Assembly (NCBI GenBank): GCA_002478865.1
Contig: DLJZ01000016.1
Span: 1-64,000 of the forward strand
Reading direction: 5' to 3'
DNA from: Hungatella sp. UBA7603
Lineage (GTDB): Bacteria > Bacillota > Clostridia > Lachnospirales > Lachnospiraceae
Length of the DNA: 64,000 nt
Shown: positions 42,688 to 55,053 of the stretch, one piece after another
Layout: every line of letters begins with the position of its first letter
Numbering within the stretch: the stretch's first letter is position 1
Position numbers and translations under genes: made by a program
Notes under the pieces: model-generated
Seen by the model: the letters and a program-made list of their open reading frames with translations, nothing else
Database searches by the model: none
What the model was told of the DNA's origin: nothing

Positions 42688-43527
42688 ATGAAGATTGAAA
42701 AAGTACTGAATAATAACATGGTATTAACGTTTAATACTGAGGGAAAAGAAGTAATTCTAAAAGGAAAATCCATTGGCTTTGGTAGAAAAAAAGGCGATGA
42801 AGTAGATCGTAAATTGGTGGAACGTATCTTTGTCCAGAATGATAAAAAGGATGCCAGACATTTTGAAGAATATTTTGCAAAGCTTCCCCAAGAATACTGG
42901 GATATTAGTGAGCAAACCGTTGATTATGCAAAAAGTGAATTTGGCATACAGCTTAACGAGAGAACCATTCTTACGATATGCGATCACATTGCAGGTGCGG
43001 TTGACCGTTACCGGGATGGAATTATACTTCGTAATGCCATGGTTTGGGAGGGAAAGCGGTTTTATCCCAATGAGTTTAAGGTTGGACAATATACGGTTGA
43101 ATTGATTAAAAAAAGGCTTGATATTTCTATGGAAGAGGATGAAGCCATGTTTTTGGCATTTCACTTCGTTTATGGACAGTTGAATAAAAAAGAGCCTGAA
43201 AATCTTGAACTCATCACCAAGATCATCCGGGATATCATTGAAATTGTAGAGGCTTCTTTTCAGATTAAGCTTAACACAGATTCCTGGGACTACAGACGGT
43301 TCGTAACACACATTCGATTTTTCGCACAGCGTATGCTGCAGAATAAGCAGTATGAGACTACCGATGAGGATTGGTTTCATCTGTTAAAGGAAAAGTACCC
43401 CAATTCCTATAACTGTATTGTAAAAATAGCTAATTACGTTCATGACCGGTATTACTATGAAGTGGACCGGGAAGAGATGATGTATTTGATGATTCACATA
43501 GAAAAAGTAACAAGAGATGTAAATTAA
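42688..43527 (+). CDS. licT: BglG/LicT family transcriptional antiterminator
   Basis: 279 aa from ATG 42688 (AAGGGG upstream; the frame open further upstream lies inside the terminator). N-terminal CAT RNA-binding domain (MKIEKVLNNNMVL, SIGFGRKKGD; ~1-55), then two PRD domains (PRD1 ~65-165 with His100 in ICDHIAGAVDR; PRD2 ~170-279 with THIRFFAQRM). Binds RAT RNA and prevents termination when the PTS reports a beta-glucoside. It sits between two RAT/terminator switches, its own and that of bglP. Confidence 0.93.
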   Translation: MKIEKVLNNNMVLTFNTEGKEVILKGKSIGFGRKKGDEVDRKLVERIFVQNDKKDARHFEEYFAKLPQEYWDISEQTVDYAKSEFGIQLNERTILTICDHIAGAVDRYRDGIILRNAMVWEGKRFYPNEFKVGQYTVELIKKRLDISMEEDEAMFLAFHFVYGQLNKKEPENLELITKIIRDIIEIVEASFQIKLNTDSWDYRRFVTHIRFFAQRMLQNKQYETTDEDWFHLLKEKYPNSYNCIVKIANYVHDRYYYEVDREEMMYLMIHIEKVTRDVN

Positions 43528-43538
43528 AACTGAGAGTT

Positions 43539-43577
43539 GGGATTGTTACCAGACGAAATATTGTCTGGGCAGGACCC
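43539..43577 (+). promoter_or_regulatory. RAT-like site before bglP
   Basis: Starts GGGATTGTTAC, exactly like the BglG-family RAT core, and ends GGGCAGGACCC. The apical stem CCAGAC/GTCTGG (with an 8-base loop) is longer than usual. GGG/CCC closes the base. The 3' GGACCC is also the 5' arm of the terminator. Confidence 0.75.
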
Positions 43578-43634
43578 TGCATGAATAGTAGGCTGCAAGA
43601 AATATCGCAGGCTGCTTGATGCAGGGTCCTTTTT
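43572..43634 (+). terminator. terminator controlled by the bglP RAT
   Basis: GGACCCTGCAT (43572-43582) pairs perfectly with ATGCAGGGTCC (43619-43629), followed by five T. Lies between licT and bglP, giving LicT-dependent read-through. Confidence 0.85.
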
Positions 43635-43758
43635 ATGTAATAGGGAATGGCATCCTATTACATAAAAAGCCCTACCGGGCGGGTGCACATGACACGCATA
43701 AGGAAGATTGCCACTATTGTGTCAGCGTGTCAGCGCTTGAGTCTGGCAAGCCAGACTC
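43630..43758. repeat. cluster of palindromes in the bglP leader
   Basis: Three strong hairpins in 130 bases: a perfect 15-base repeat (43630-43644 with 43654-43668) whose left arm includes the terminator T run; GCCC/GGGC (43669-43680); and GAGTCTGGC-AA-GCCAGACTC (43739-43758). GTGTCAGC is also directly repeated (43720-43735). This resembles REP-like or leader regulatory structure; function unknown. A 65-aa ORF here is not considered real. Confidence 0.55.
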
Positions 43759-43849
43759 TATATTCATTGAATGCAAAGACAGTCCCTGTATGGGCAGATG
43801 TCTTTTCAGATAGACTATCATAAATCAACCTTGTTTGAAGGAGGAATAA

Positions 43850-45724
<1,875 letters not shown>

Positions 45725-45730
45725 TTTTGA

Positions 45731-47182
<1,452 letters not shown>

Positions 47183-47204
47183 GCATTACGGGGAGTTTTC
47201 ATAT

Positions 47205-48947
47205 ATGAAAAAACAAGGTCTGATTGTAGGGATTGTTTTTCTTGCAGCAGTGATGGCAGCAGGCTGTGCAGGAGCCGGGAAAAAAGATACGGCTCCTGCC
47301 ACCTCAAAGGCAGAGGAGACGGTGAATGAAGCGGTTGAATCTACCAAACAAGAGACAGAGTCTGATGGGACCATAGTTTCTACAACATATGGTCCGGTAA
47401 AAGGGGTGAAAGAAGGGGAGATCTTAACCTGGTACGGAATTCCATATGGAAAGGAACCATCAGGAGAGCTTCGCTTTAAAGCTCCGGTAAAACCAGAATC
47501 ATGGAAGGAGCCTTTGGAGTGCATCTCACCCTCCAAACCTGCTCTTCAGCTTACAGGGACCGAGGTTACTGGCAGTGAAGATAGTTTGCGCCTGACTGTT
47601 TATGCAAAAGAAGGAAGTGAGAAGCTTCCTGTTATGGTATTCATACACGGTGGAAATAACCAGACCGGCAATGCAGGAGAGATTCCAGGTGTGGAACTGG
47701 TGAAAAACGACAATTGTGTGTATGTCTCTGTGGATTATCGTCTGGGACTTTTAGGCTTTAACTGCCTTCCGGCTCTTACAAAGGACGGAGGAACTGGGAA
47801 TTTTGGAATGTTAGACATTGCCTCTGCTCTTGACTGGGTGAAGGATAACATTAAGGAATTTGGCGGTGATCCTGAAAATGTAACCATATCCGGTTTTTCT
47901 GCCGGAGGCCGTGACGTGATGGCAATGCTCATAAGTCCGGTGTTTGAAGGGAAATTTCAAAAGGCTGTTGCATTTAGCGGCGGCATGACCACATCAGAGG
48001 AAGAATTAAGTGGGAAAAAGATTGCAAAAGCCCTGGCTCCTCTGGCTGTAGAAGATAAAAAAGCGTCCGAAGAAGGGGAAGCAGCGAAATGGCTGATGAC
48101 TGATGGAGCGGATGTGAAGGAATACTTATACTCCATATCTCCGGAGCGCCTGGTACCTCTTATGGGAAATGCCATGATTCGTATGAGCGTATTCCCCCAT
48201 CTTTATGAAGATGGAAAGGTGATTCCAAAAGAAGGCTTTGATACGAAAGTCTATAACAGCGTTCCTTTGATGATGCTTACGGGAAGCTCGGAATTTTCTT
48301 TATTCTGCTTAAATGATCCTTATTTTAAAAGTGATGATATGAAGGGATATTCAGAAGAGGAATTAAAGAGTGCCAAAACATTTGCCAGCAAGTATGGAAG
48401 CAATATGTACCGTATCTTCAATGCACAGACCAGCGCAGAAACCATGTACGATAATTATAAGTCTGATATCTATCTCTGTCAGGTGGATTACGGAAGTGAT
48501 GCTTCGGCTGTAAAGGATTTGGGGGAGTACGGAGCGTTTCACGGAATCTTTGTTCCGATGCTTTCCTCTAAGAATAATTATACGGAAGTTTTTAAGGGAG
48601 CATTTGAAAAGCCTGGCTACGTAGCTATGGCGAAGGAGTATAATCGGTATCTGGCTAATTTCCTGGCTTCTGGAGATCCAAACGGTGATGGTCTGACTTC
48701 CTGGAGTAAATGGTCGAAAGATCAGAAGGTTTCCATGGTATTTGATGGGGATGAAACAAAAGGAATCATTGTTCAAAAGGATGGTAGCGCCACTTACGAA
48801 GACATCATAAAGGAAATGAAGGCGGACACCAGCGTTTCCCAGGAAATAAAGGATAAGATGGTGAAAAACGTATTAAATGGCCGTTGGTTTAGTACCGTTT
48901 TAGATGAGACATATCAAAATAAAAGCCTTTGGGCAGATGTAGAATAA
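47205..48947 (+). CDS. lipoprotein type-B carboxylesterase
   Basis: 580 aa. Lipobox MAAGC puts the acylated Cys at position 21, then a Thr/Glu-rich spacer, so the enzyme is anchored outside the membrane. Carboxylesterase-B fold: YGPVKGVKEGEILTWYGIPYG, oxyanion region FIHGGNNQTG, nucleophile Ser232 (GFSAGG). It begins 22 bases after bglA and is followed by a strong terminator, so it probably shares the beta-glucoside operon. An inferred role is removing acyl (for example acetyl or aromatic) groups from glycosides before uptake. Such pairing with a PTS is uncommon. Confidence 0.8.
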   Translation: MKKQGLIVGIVFLAAVMAAGCAGAGKKDTAPATSKAEETVNEAVESTKQETESDGTIVSTTYGPVKGVKEGEILTWYGIPYGKEPSGELRFKAPVKPESWKEPLECISPSKPALQLTGTEVTGSEDSLRLTVYAKEGSEKLPVMVFIHGGNNQTGNAGEIPGVELVKNDNCVYVSVDYRLGLLGFNCLPALTKDGGTGNFGMLDIASALDWVKDNIKEFGGDPENVTISGFSAGGRDVMAMLISPVFEGKFQKAVAFSGGMTTSEEELSGKKIAKALAPLAVEDKKASEEGEAAKWLMTDGADVKEYLYSISPERLVPLMGNAMIRMSVFPHLYEDGKVIPKEGFDTKVYNSVPLMMLTGSSEFSLFCLNDPYFKSDDMKGYSEEELKSAKTFASKYGSNMYRIFNAQTSAETMYDNYKSDIYLCQVDYGSDASAVKDLGEYGAFHGIFVPMLSSKNNYTEVFKGAFEKPGYVAMAKEYNRYLANFLASGDPNGDGLTSWSKWSKDQKVSMVFDGDETKGIIVQKDGSATYEDIIKEMKADTSVSQEIKDKMVKNVLNGRWFSTVLDETYQNKSLWADVE

Positions 48948-48960
48948 TTCACAAGACCTT

Positions 48961-49006
48961 GCGTCTGAAACTCTTTTTATCTGGGAGTTTCAGACGCTCT
49001 TTTTTT
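48961..49006 (+). terminator. terminator of the bgl operon
   Basis: Perfect 13-base repeat GCGTCTGAAACTC / GAGTTTCAGACGC (48961-48973, 48985-48997) followed by TCTTTTTTT. Confidence 0.92.
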
Positions 49007-49072
49007 GTGGTAGTATAAAGAGGTATTAGATAAATGAAATCATAAAAGTACGTAGAATGGAGGGGGTACAGT

Positions 49073-50701
49073 ATGGTTAAAATTTTTCTTGCCGAGGATG
49101 AGAAAATCGTCCGGGAAGGAATTAAAAATGGGATACCATGGGAGAAATACGGGTTTGAGTTTTCAGGAGAGGCGCCAGATGGAGAACTGGCATATCCCCT
49201 GATTCTTAAGACAAAGCCTGATATCCTTCTTACGGATATTCGAATGCCGTTTATGGATGGCCTGGAGCTTGCTGAGATGGTGAAAAAGGAGCTTCCAGAT
49301 CTTCATATCATGTTTTTTAGTGGGTATGATGATTTTGAGTATGCAAAAAGGGCCTTAAAAATTGGCGCAGCCGATTATCTCTTAAAGCCAGTGAGCAGCA
49401 GTCAGCTTTTAGAAGCTCTGGAACGAATGAGCAAGGCTATCATGCAAAATAAAAGTGATAAGGGGTATAAGGTCGCTTTTTGTGAACAGCAGGAAGAGAG
49501 AAAGCGAATGGAGCGGGACAGGCTGTTTGATACCATCGTATCTGGCAAGTTAAGTCTTTCTGAGATGCTTTCAAAGGGCCAGGAGCACAACCTGCAATTA
49601 AGTGCGCCCATGTATAATCTCATCCTGTTTCAGACTCGGGTGTCAGATAATCAGGAGCAGTATTCTGACATGGGAGTTATCTTTGATGAAAAACTTAAGA
49701 GGGAATTTGAGGGAGTTACAGACGTGGTATTATTTAACCGCCTTAGCGAAGGGTATGCCTTTTTAATTATGGGTAATGACCCTTTGGAGCTGGATGAAAA
49801 AATCAAATCTCATTTAGGTAAACTAGTGTCTCTTGTGGAAAGTTTCAAGGATATGGAATACTTTGGAGGCGTGGGAACGCCTGTGTGCAGGCTCAGCGAG
49901 ATCAGAAGCAGTTTTAAGGCCGCAAGCAAGGCTTATGCTGGCCGTTATATGCTGGAATTCAACCAGATCTTAAGGGCAGATGAGGTCATAGGCATTCATG
50001 AAGATCCCGGCAATATCAGTCTGGCTGGCATGGATATGACCAAATTAAGCAGGGACATTGTTCCCAATTTCCTTCGTAATGGTTCTGTTCCAGAGGTAAG
50101 GTATTTTGTTGAGGAATATATAGAAGCTTGTGGAAACAACTTTGAATCCCTCCTTTTTCGGCAATACATATTAATGGATGTGTATCTGGCTGTGAATGAA
50201 TTTTTAAATCAGCTTGATATTGACCAGGAGCAGGTGGTGAAAGAATTAGGGGATGCAAAGGCCATGCAGCCTTGTACGGGATCGGAGGAGGCCGCGGCTA
50301 CTTATGCCAGAGATCTCTTAAAAAAGGCCATTGTCTTAAGAACTGCTTGTTCTCAGAAAAAGTATCGACAGGTTCTTGATAAAGCCAAAGAATATATCTT
50401 AGGTCATTATAAAGATGAGAATATATCCCTGAACGTGGTGGCTTCCTGTGTGAACATCAGTCCCAATCATTTCAGCACGATATTTAGTCAGGAAATAGGG
50501 ATTACATTTGTTGAATATTTAACAAAGGTACGGATGGAGGCGGCCAGAGAACTTCTTTTAAAGACGGATTATCGGACTTCTGAGATTGGTTATCAGGTAG
50601 GATATAAGGATCCCCATTATTTTAGCTATCTGTTTAAAAAAATCCATGGGATTACACCTAAGGCATTTCGGTCAGGAGGGGAGTATGAAGTGGAAGCATA
50701 A
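49073..50701 (+). CDS. YesN-type response regulator (AraC output)
   Basis: 542 aa, GGAGGGGG before ATG 49073. Receiver domain ~1-120 with phospho-Asp55 (LLTDIRMPFMDGLEL) and Lys in YLLKPVSS. A long middle helical domain follows (about 130-430), then the AraC-type DNA-binding end (ISLNVVASCVNISPNHFSTIFSQEIG and YFSYLFKKIHGITPKAFR). Overlaps the kinase gene by 17 bases. Inferred activator of the downstream YtfQ-like ABC operon. Confidence 0.9.
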   Translation: MVKIFLAEDEKIVREGIKNGIPWEKYGFEFSGEAPDGELAYPLILKTKPDILLTDIRMPFMDGLELAEMVKKELPDLHIMFFSGYDDFEYAKRALKIGAADYLLKPVSSSQLLEALERMSKAIMQNKSDKGYKVAFCEQQEERKRMERDRLFDTIVSGKLSLSEMLSKGQEHNLQLSAPMYNLILFQTRVSDNQEQYSDMGVIFDEKLKREFEGVTDVVLFNRLSEGYAFLIMGNDPLELDEKIKSHLGKLVSLVESFKDMEYFGGVGTPVCRLSEIRSSFKAASKAYAGRYMLEFNQILRADEVIGIHEDPGNISLAGMDMTKLSRDIVPNFLRNGSVPEVRYFVEEYIEACGNNFESLLFRQYILMDVYLAVNEFLNQLDIDQEQVVKELGDAKAMQPCTGSEEAAATYARDLLKKAIVLRTACSQKKYRQVLDKAKEYILGHYKDENISLNVVASCVNISPNHFSTIFSQEIGITFVEYLTKVRMEAARELLLKTDYRTSEIGYQVGYKDPHYFSYLFKKIHGITPKAFRSGGEYEVEA

Positions 50702-52118
50702 CTCCATTAAGTCACAGATTAATTTAATGCAGGCGGTGGTGTTTATTCCAGTTATTATAATGATAGGAATCATTCTATATATGATGGCCTGGCAGAACAT
50801 GCAGTACCGTCAAAGCATACGGAATTTAACCATGGCAACGGAGTTTAACTTTGACTTTAAATCAAACATTGATTATAAGATGTATCGGATCGTAATTGGG
50901 GCAGATTCATTTGAGACATTAGATCCTTATGAAGATCTGGAAAATTCCAGAAAGATCTTTGAACAGCTTAAGGCTTCGACGCCCCAGGAGACTAGCAAAA
51001 AGGGGTTAGACGGCCTTCTTCAGCTCATTGGGATTTTAGAAAAAAGAATTGATGACATCAGGGGAAGCAGTATCTTCGGTGATTACGACGAGAACATGGA
51101 ACGGCTGGAAAAGGACATTTATGTAGTAACGGATCTCATTAAGGAGTCCATGTCAAATTACATATATAACGAGACAAAGACCCTAGAAACCATGCGACAA
51201 GACCTGGATGACCAGATTAAGCAGACCATTGCTCTTTGTATTGTAGTTTGTGCCTATATTATGGTATTTCTCATTGCATCTTTTTCTGCCTTTGGAAAGA
51301 AGATTACTGGGCCGATTGAGGAGTTGTGCAACTATACCATGAAGTTGGCGAATGGAAACTTAAAGGTCAGTGCACCGAAAAGTAAGATTAGTGAAATCCA
51401 GACCTTAAGCGATCAATATGATCAGATGGTGGTGAGGATTGGGGAATTGATTGAGCATGTCAGGGAAGAACAGGAGCTTAAGCGGAAGACAGAGCTTAAG
51501 CTGTTGCAGGCACAGATTAATCCTCATTTTCTTTATAACACCTTAGATACCATTGTTTGGCTGGCGGAGGGGAAACGTCATGAGGAAGTGGTGGACATGA
51601 TTACAGCCCTTTCTCTCTTCTTTCGGACGGGTCTTAACAATGGACGGGACTTTATCACCATACGAGGAGAGGAAGAGCATATCAAAAGTTATCTCCAGAT
51701 TCAACATTTCCGTTACGAGGATATTATGGATTATGAGATCGAGATTCAGGAAGAGATAAAGGATTATTCCATCTTAAAGCTTACCCTACAACCAATCGTG
51801 GAAAATGCATTGTACCATGGGATTAAAAATTGCAGAAAAAAGGGAGCTTTGAAGATCAGTGGCTGGATCAAAAGAGATGATATCTTTTTAAAGGTTGAAG
51901 ACAATGGAATTGGAATGAAACCAGACGAGCTTTTAAAGATGCAAACACTTGCATCCAGAAGAGGAGAAGATCTGGACCAGCGAGAAGGATTTGGCATTGC
52001 CAACGTAGCGGAGCGTATCCGGTTGAATTTTGGTGAAACTTATGGAATTTCTATCGAAAGTGAATATGGACAAGGAACGTCGGTGACGGTGCGAATACCG
52101 GCAGTTTTAAAACATTAG
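50685..52118 (+). CDS. YesM-type sensor histidine kinase
   Basis: 477 aa from ATG 50685 (GGAGGGG upstream), within the end of the response regulator gene. Membrane segments at ~13-35 and ~185-205 bracket an extracellular sensor, followed by HAMP. The kinase domain has phospho-His281 in INPHFLYNTLDTIVWLAEG and ATP-lid motifs (IVENALYHGI, DNGIGM, GFGIANVAERI). It likely senses a sugar or a sugar-loaded binding protein. Confidence 0.9.
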   Translation: MKWKHNSIKSQINLMQAVVFIPVIIMIGIILYMMAWQNMQYRQSIRNLTMATEFNFDFKSNIDYKMYRIVIGADSFETLDPYEDLENSRKIFEQLKASTPQETSKKGLDGLLQLIGILEKRIDDIRGSSIFGDYDENMERLEKDIYVVTDLIKESMSNYIYNETKTLETMRQDLDDQIKQTIALCIVVCAYIMVFLIASFSAFGKKITGPIEELCNYTMKLANGNLKVSAPKSKISEIQTLSDQYDQMVVRIGELIEHVREEQELKRKTELKLLQAQINPHFLYNTLDTIVWLAEGKRHEEVVDMITALSLFFRTGLNNGRDFITIRGEEEHIKSYLQIQHFRYEDIMDYEIEIQEEIKDYSILKLTLQPIVENALYHGIKNCRKKGALKISGWIKRDDIFLKVEDNGIGMKPDELLKMQTLASRRGEDLDQREGFGIANVAERIRLNFGETYGISIESEYGQGTSVTVRIPAVLKH

Positions 52119-52292
52119 TAAAATAATCAACTTTTTTCCGAAAAAATCCAACCTGTGGTTGGAATAAAATGAAATGCGTAAGAATCTTAACTGTTTTCAA
52201 AAGATTTTGCATTGAGAAAAATGAAGGGTAAGATTATGATACGGATAGATACAAACGGTAGCGAAAATGATAGTTCAAATGGAGGGAAAGTT

Positions 52293-53378
52293 ATGAAGAA
52301 ACGATTTTTAAGTGTATTAACAGTTGCAGTTATGGCCGCAGCTACGATCTTAACAGGATGCAGCGGAGCACAGACAGCGGCAACCACAGCAGCACCTGCA
52401 GCAACGGAAAGTAAGTCCGATGCAGCAACCACAGATGCAGCCAAGGCAGAGTCCAAAACTGAGGCGAAAGCAGGGGATAAGAAAGAAATCGTAGTAGGAT
52501 TTTCTCAGGTAGGTGCAGAGTCTGACTGGAGAACCGCCAATACGGAATCCATGAAGTCCACATTTACAGCGGAGAACGGATATAAGTTAATCTTTGACGA
52601 TGCTCAGCAGAAACAGGAGAATCAGTTAAAGGCAGTTCGTAACTTTATTCAGCAGGATGTAGATTATATCGTAATCGCACCGGTTACAGAAACCGGTTGG
52701 GATACTGTTTTACAGGAAGCAAAAGATGCAGGGATTCCGGTTATCATCGTTGACCGTATGATTAATGTATCAGATGATTCCTTATATACCGCATGGGTTG
52801 GTTCTAACTTCCTTCAGGAAGGTTACGACGCAGTGGGTTGGCTTGATGAGTACTTAAAAAAGACTGACCGCGCCGACAAAGATATCAATATTGTAACCAT
52901 TCAGGGAACCATCGGTTCTTCTGCACAGATTGGTCGTACCAATGGTGTGGAAGAAAAGATGAAAGATCATCCAAAGTGGAAAATGTTAGAGCGTCAGACA
53001 GGTGAATTCACACAGGCAAAGGGTCAGGAAGTTATGGAATCCTTCCTAAAGACTTATAATAATATTGATGTTGTAATTGCAGAAAATGATAACATGGCTT
53101 TTGGAGCAATTGATGCGATCAAAGCAGCAGGTAAAACCTGTGGACCTAAGGGTGATATCACAGTCATTTCCTTTGATGCTGTTGCAGCCGCTTTTGATTC
53201 TATGATTGCTGGCGATATGAACGTATCCGTAGAGTGTAATCCTCTTCACGGACCTAGAGTTTCTGAAATCATTGGGAAACTTGAAAAGGGCGAGACTGTA
53301 GAAAAGATCGCTTATGTAAAAGAGGGCGTATATCCTGCAGATACAGCAGCCGCAGAAAAACCAAAGAGACAGTATTAA
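52293..53378 (+). CDS. YtfQ-like sugar-binding lipoprotein
   Basis: 361 aa from ATG 52293 (GGAGGGAAAG upstream; the frame opened earlier without a site). Lipobox LTGC with Cys23. Mature protein starts VGFSQVGAESDWRTANTESMKST and contains FDDAQQKQENQLKAVRNFIQQDVDYIVIAPVTETGWD, closely matching YtfQ, the galactofuranose-binding protein. A Thr/Ala/Lys-rich linker lies after the lipobox. Followed by a hairpin and the ATPase/permease genes. Confidence 0.82.
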   Translation: MKKRFLSVLTVAVMAAATILTGCSGAQTAATTAAPAATESKSDAATTDAAKAESKTEAKAGDKKEIVVGFSQVGAESDWRTANTESMKSTFTAENGYKLIFDDAQQKQENQLKAVRNFIQQDVDYIVIAPVTETGWDTVLQEAKDAGIPVIIVDRMINVSDDSLYTAWVGSNFLQEGYDAVGWLDEYLKKTDRADKDINIVTIQGTIGSSAQIGRTNGVEEKMKDHPKWKMLERQTGEFTQAKGQEVMESFLKTYNNIDVVIAENDNMAFGAIDAIKAAGKTCGPKGDITVISFDAVAAAFDSMIAGDMNVSVECNPLHGPRVSEIIGKLEKGETVEKIAYVKEGVYPADTAAAEKPKRQY

Positions 53379-53424
53379 TTTATAAGGACCGGCGATGCCG
53401 GATGCAGGCATAGACTGGATAAAC

Positions 53425-53480
53425 AGGTGTTGGGTCACGGAGGACTGGATATGAAGGTCCTCCGCTCCACACCTTTTTTT
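53425..53480 (+). terminator. intra-operon terminator after the binding-protein gene
   Basis: AGGTGT (53425-53430) pairs with ACACCT (53469-53474) and an inner CGGAGGA pairs with TCCTCCG. A seven-base T run follows. It lies between the binding-protein and ATPase genes and probably lets only part of transcription continue, giving binding protein in excess. Confidence 0.75.
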
Positions 53481-53532
53481 ATCCTTAAAAATGCCCATAC
53501 GGCAGTACAGCAAAGGAAAGGAAGGATCAATT

Positions 53533-55053
53533 ATGCCAGGTGAACACGTATTGGCCATGCGCAACATAACAAAAACGTTTCCAGGGGTTCAGGCTCTGTC
53601 CCATGTGAATTTTACTCTTAGAAGTGGTGAGATTCATGCACTGATGGGAGAAAATGGAGCAGGAAAATCCACCCTCATAAAGGTTCTTACAGGAGTCGAG
53701 GAGTTTGAAACGGGAGAGATTACCTTAGTAGGAGAAAAGAGCGCTATTATCAATCATTCTCCTCAGGAGGCACAGGAGCGGGGGATCAGTACCGTATACC
53801 AGGAGGTCAATCTCTGCCCCAATCTTTCCGTAGCAGAAAATCTCTATATTGGCAGAGAGCCAAAACGAGCTGGTATGATTGACTGGAAAACCATGAATGG
53901 AAAGGCCAAGGAGCTGTTAAAGGGCCTTAAAATTGAGATTGATGTGACCAAATCAATTGATAATTATTCCATAGCTCTTCAGCAGATGATTGCCATTGCA
54001 AGAGCCGTGGATATGTCCGCTAAGGTTTTAATTCTGGATGAACCGACTTCTTCCTTAGATGACAACGAAGTGGAGAAGCTGTTCACACTTATGAAGCGCC
54101 TGAAATCCGAAGGGGTTGGAATTATATTTGTAACACATTTCTTAGAGCAGGTGTATGAAGTCTGTGACCGGATTACGGTGTTAAGAAATGGTGGCCTTGT
54201 GGGAGAGTATGAAATAGAAAAGCTTCCAAGAGTTCAGCTTGTAGCAAAGATGATGGGAAAGGATTTTGATGATCTGGCCTCCATTAAGAAGGAAAAAGAG
54301 GAAGGAAGAGTCCGTGAGGATGTTGTTATTGACGCCCATGGAATCGGACATCAAGGCTCCATCAAGCCTTATGATCTAAAGATTCATAAAGGAGAAGTAG
54401 TGGGTCTGACTGGACTTCTTGGTTCTGGTCGTTCAGAGCTTGCCAGAAGTCTTTATGGGGCTGATAAACCAGACAGCGGAGAGCTTAAAGTTAACGGGAA
54501 AGCAGTAACCGTTAATAAACCGCTCGATGCCATGATGGCTGGAATGGCATACCTACCAGAGAACCGAAAGGAAGAAGGGATCGTTGCGGATCTGTCCGTT
54601 AAGGATAACCTAATCCTGGCTCTTCAGGCGAAAAAGGGCATGTTCCACCTTATTGGTAAAAAGGAACAGGAGGAGCTTGCACAGGAATATGTAAAGTTAC
54701 TCCAGATTAAAACTGCCAGTCTTGATACGCCGATTAAAAGCCTGAGCGGAGGGAATCAGCAGAAGGTCATCTTAGGACGCTGGCTGCTGACCAATCCAGA
54801 TTTTCTGATTTTAGATGAACCTACGAGAGGAATAGACGTAGGCACGAAAACAGAGATACAAAAGCTTGTGGTGAAACTTGCGGAGGAGGGGAAATCCGTA
54901 ATGTTCATTTCATCGGAAGTAGAGGAAATGCTTCGTACCTGTAACCGTATGGCAGTACTTCGGGACGGGGAAAAGGTTGGCGAGCTGGAAGAACATGAGC
55001 TTGACCAAAACCAGATTATGAAGGCAATAGCAGGAGGTGGAGCAGATGAATAA
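53533..55053 (+). CDS. sugar ABC transporter ATP-binding protein (YtfR/RbsA-like)
   Basis: 506 aa from ATG 53533. Two ABC modules: Walker A GENGAGKST near 39-47 with Walker B LILDEPTSS, then a second, degenerate Walker A (GLLGSGRSE) with signature SLSGGNQQK and LILDEPTRGID. Double-ABC proteins power CUT2-type monosaccharide import. Overlaps the next gene by 8 bases. Confidence 0.9.
   Translation: MPGEHVLAMRNITKTFPGVQALSHVNFTLRSGEIHALMGENGAGKSTLIKVLTGVEEFETGEITLVGEKSAIINHSPQEAQERGISTVYQEVNLCPNLSVAENLYIGREPKRAGMIDWKTMNGKAKELLKGLKIEIDVTKSIDNYSIALQQMIAIARAVDMSAKVLILDEPTSSLDDNEVEKLFTLMKRLKSEGVGIIFVTHFLEQVYEVCDRITVLRNGGLVGEYEIEKLPRVQLVAKMMGKDFDDLASIKKEKEEGRVREDVVIDAHGIGHQGSIKPYDLKIHKGEVVGLTGLLGSGRSELARSLYGADKPDSGELKVNGKAVTVNKPLDAMMAGMAYLPENRKEEGIVADLSVKDNLILALQAKKGMFHLIGKKEQEELAQEYVKLLQIKTASLDTPIKSLSGGNQQKVILGRWLLTNPDFLILDEPTRGIDVGTKTEIQKLVVKLAEEGKSVMFISSEVEEMLRTCNRMAVLRDGEKVGELEEHELDQNQIMKAIAGGGADE

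Noticed and set aside
42757..43380. 207-codon open frame on the minus strand
   Set aside because: It lies fully inside licT, which has clear CAT and PRD domains. Its composition (Cys, Phe, Ile rich) is that of an antisense shadow.
43616..43813. 65-codon open frame in the bglP leader
   Set aside because: It starts inside the terminator hairpin, has no ribosome binding site and is made of palindromic sequence.
53046..53567. 173-codon open frame on the minus strand
   Set aside because: Antisense to the 3' half of the YtfQ-like gene and the terminator; no ribosome binding site or family resemblance.
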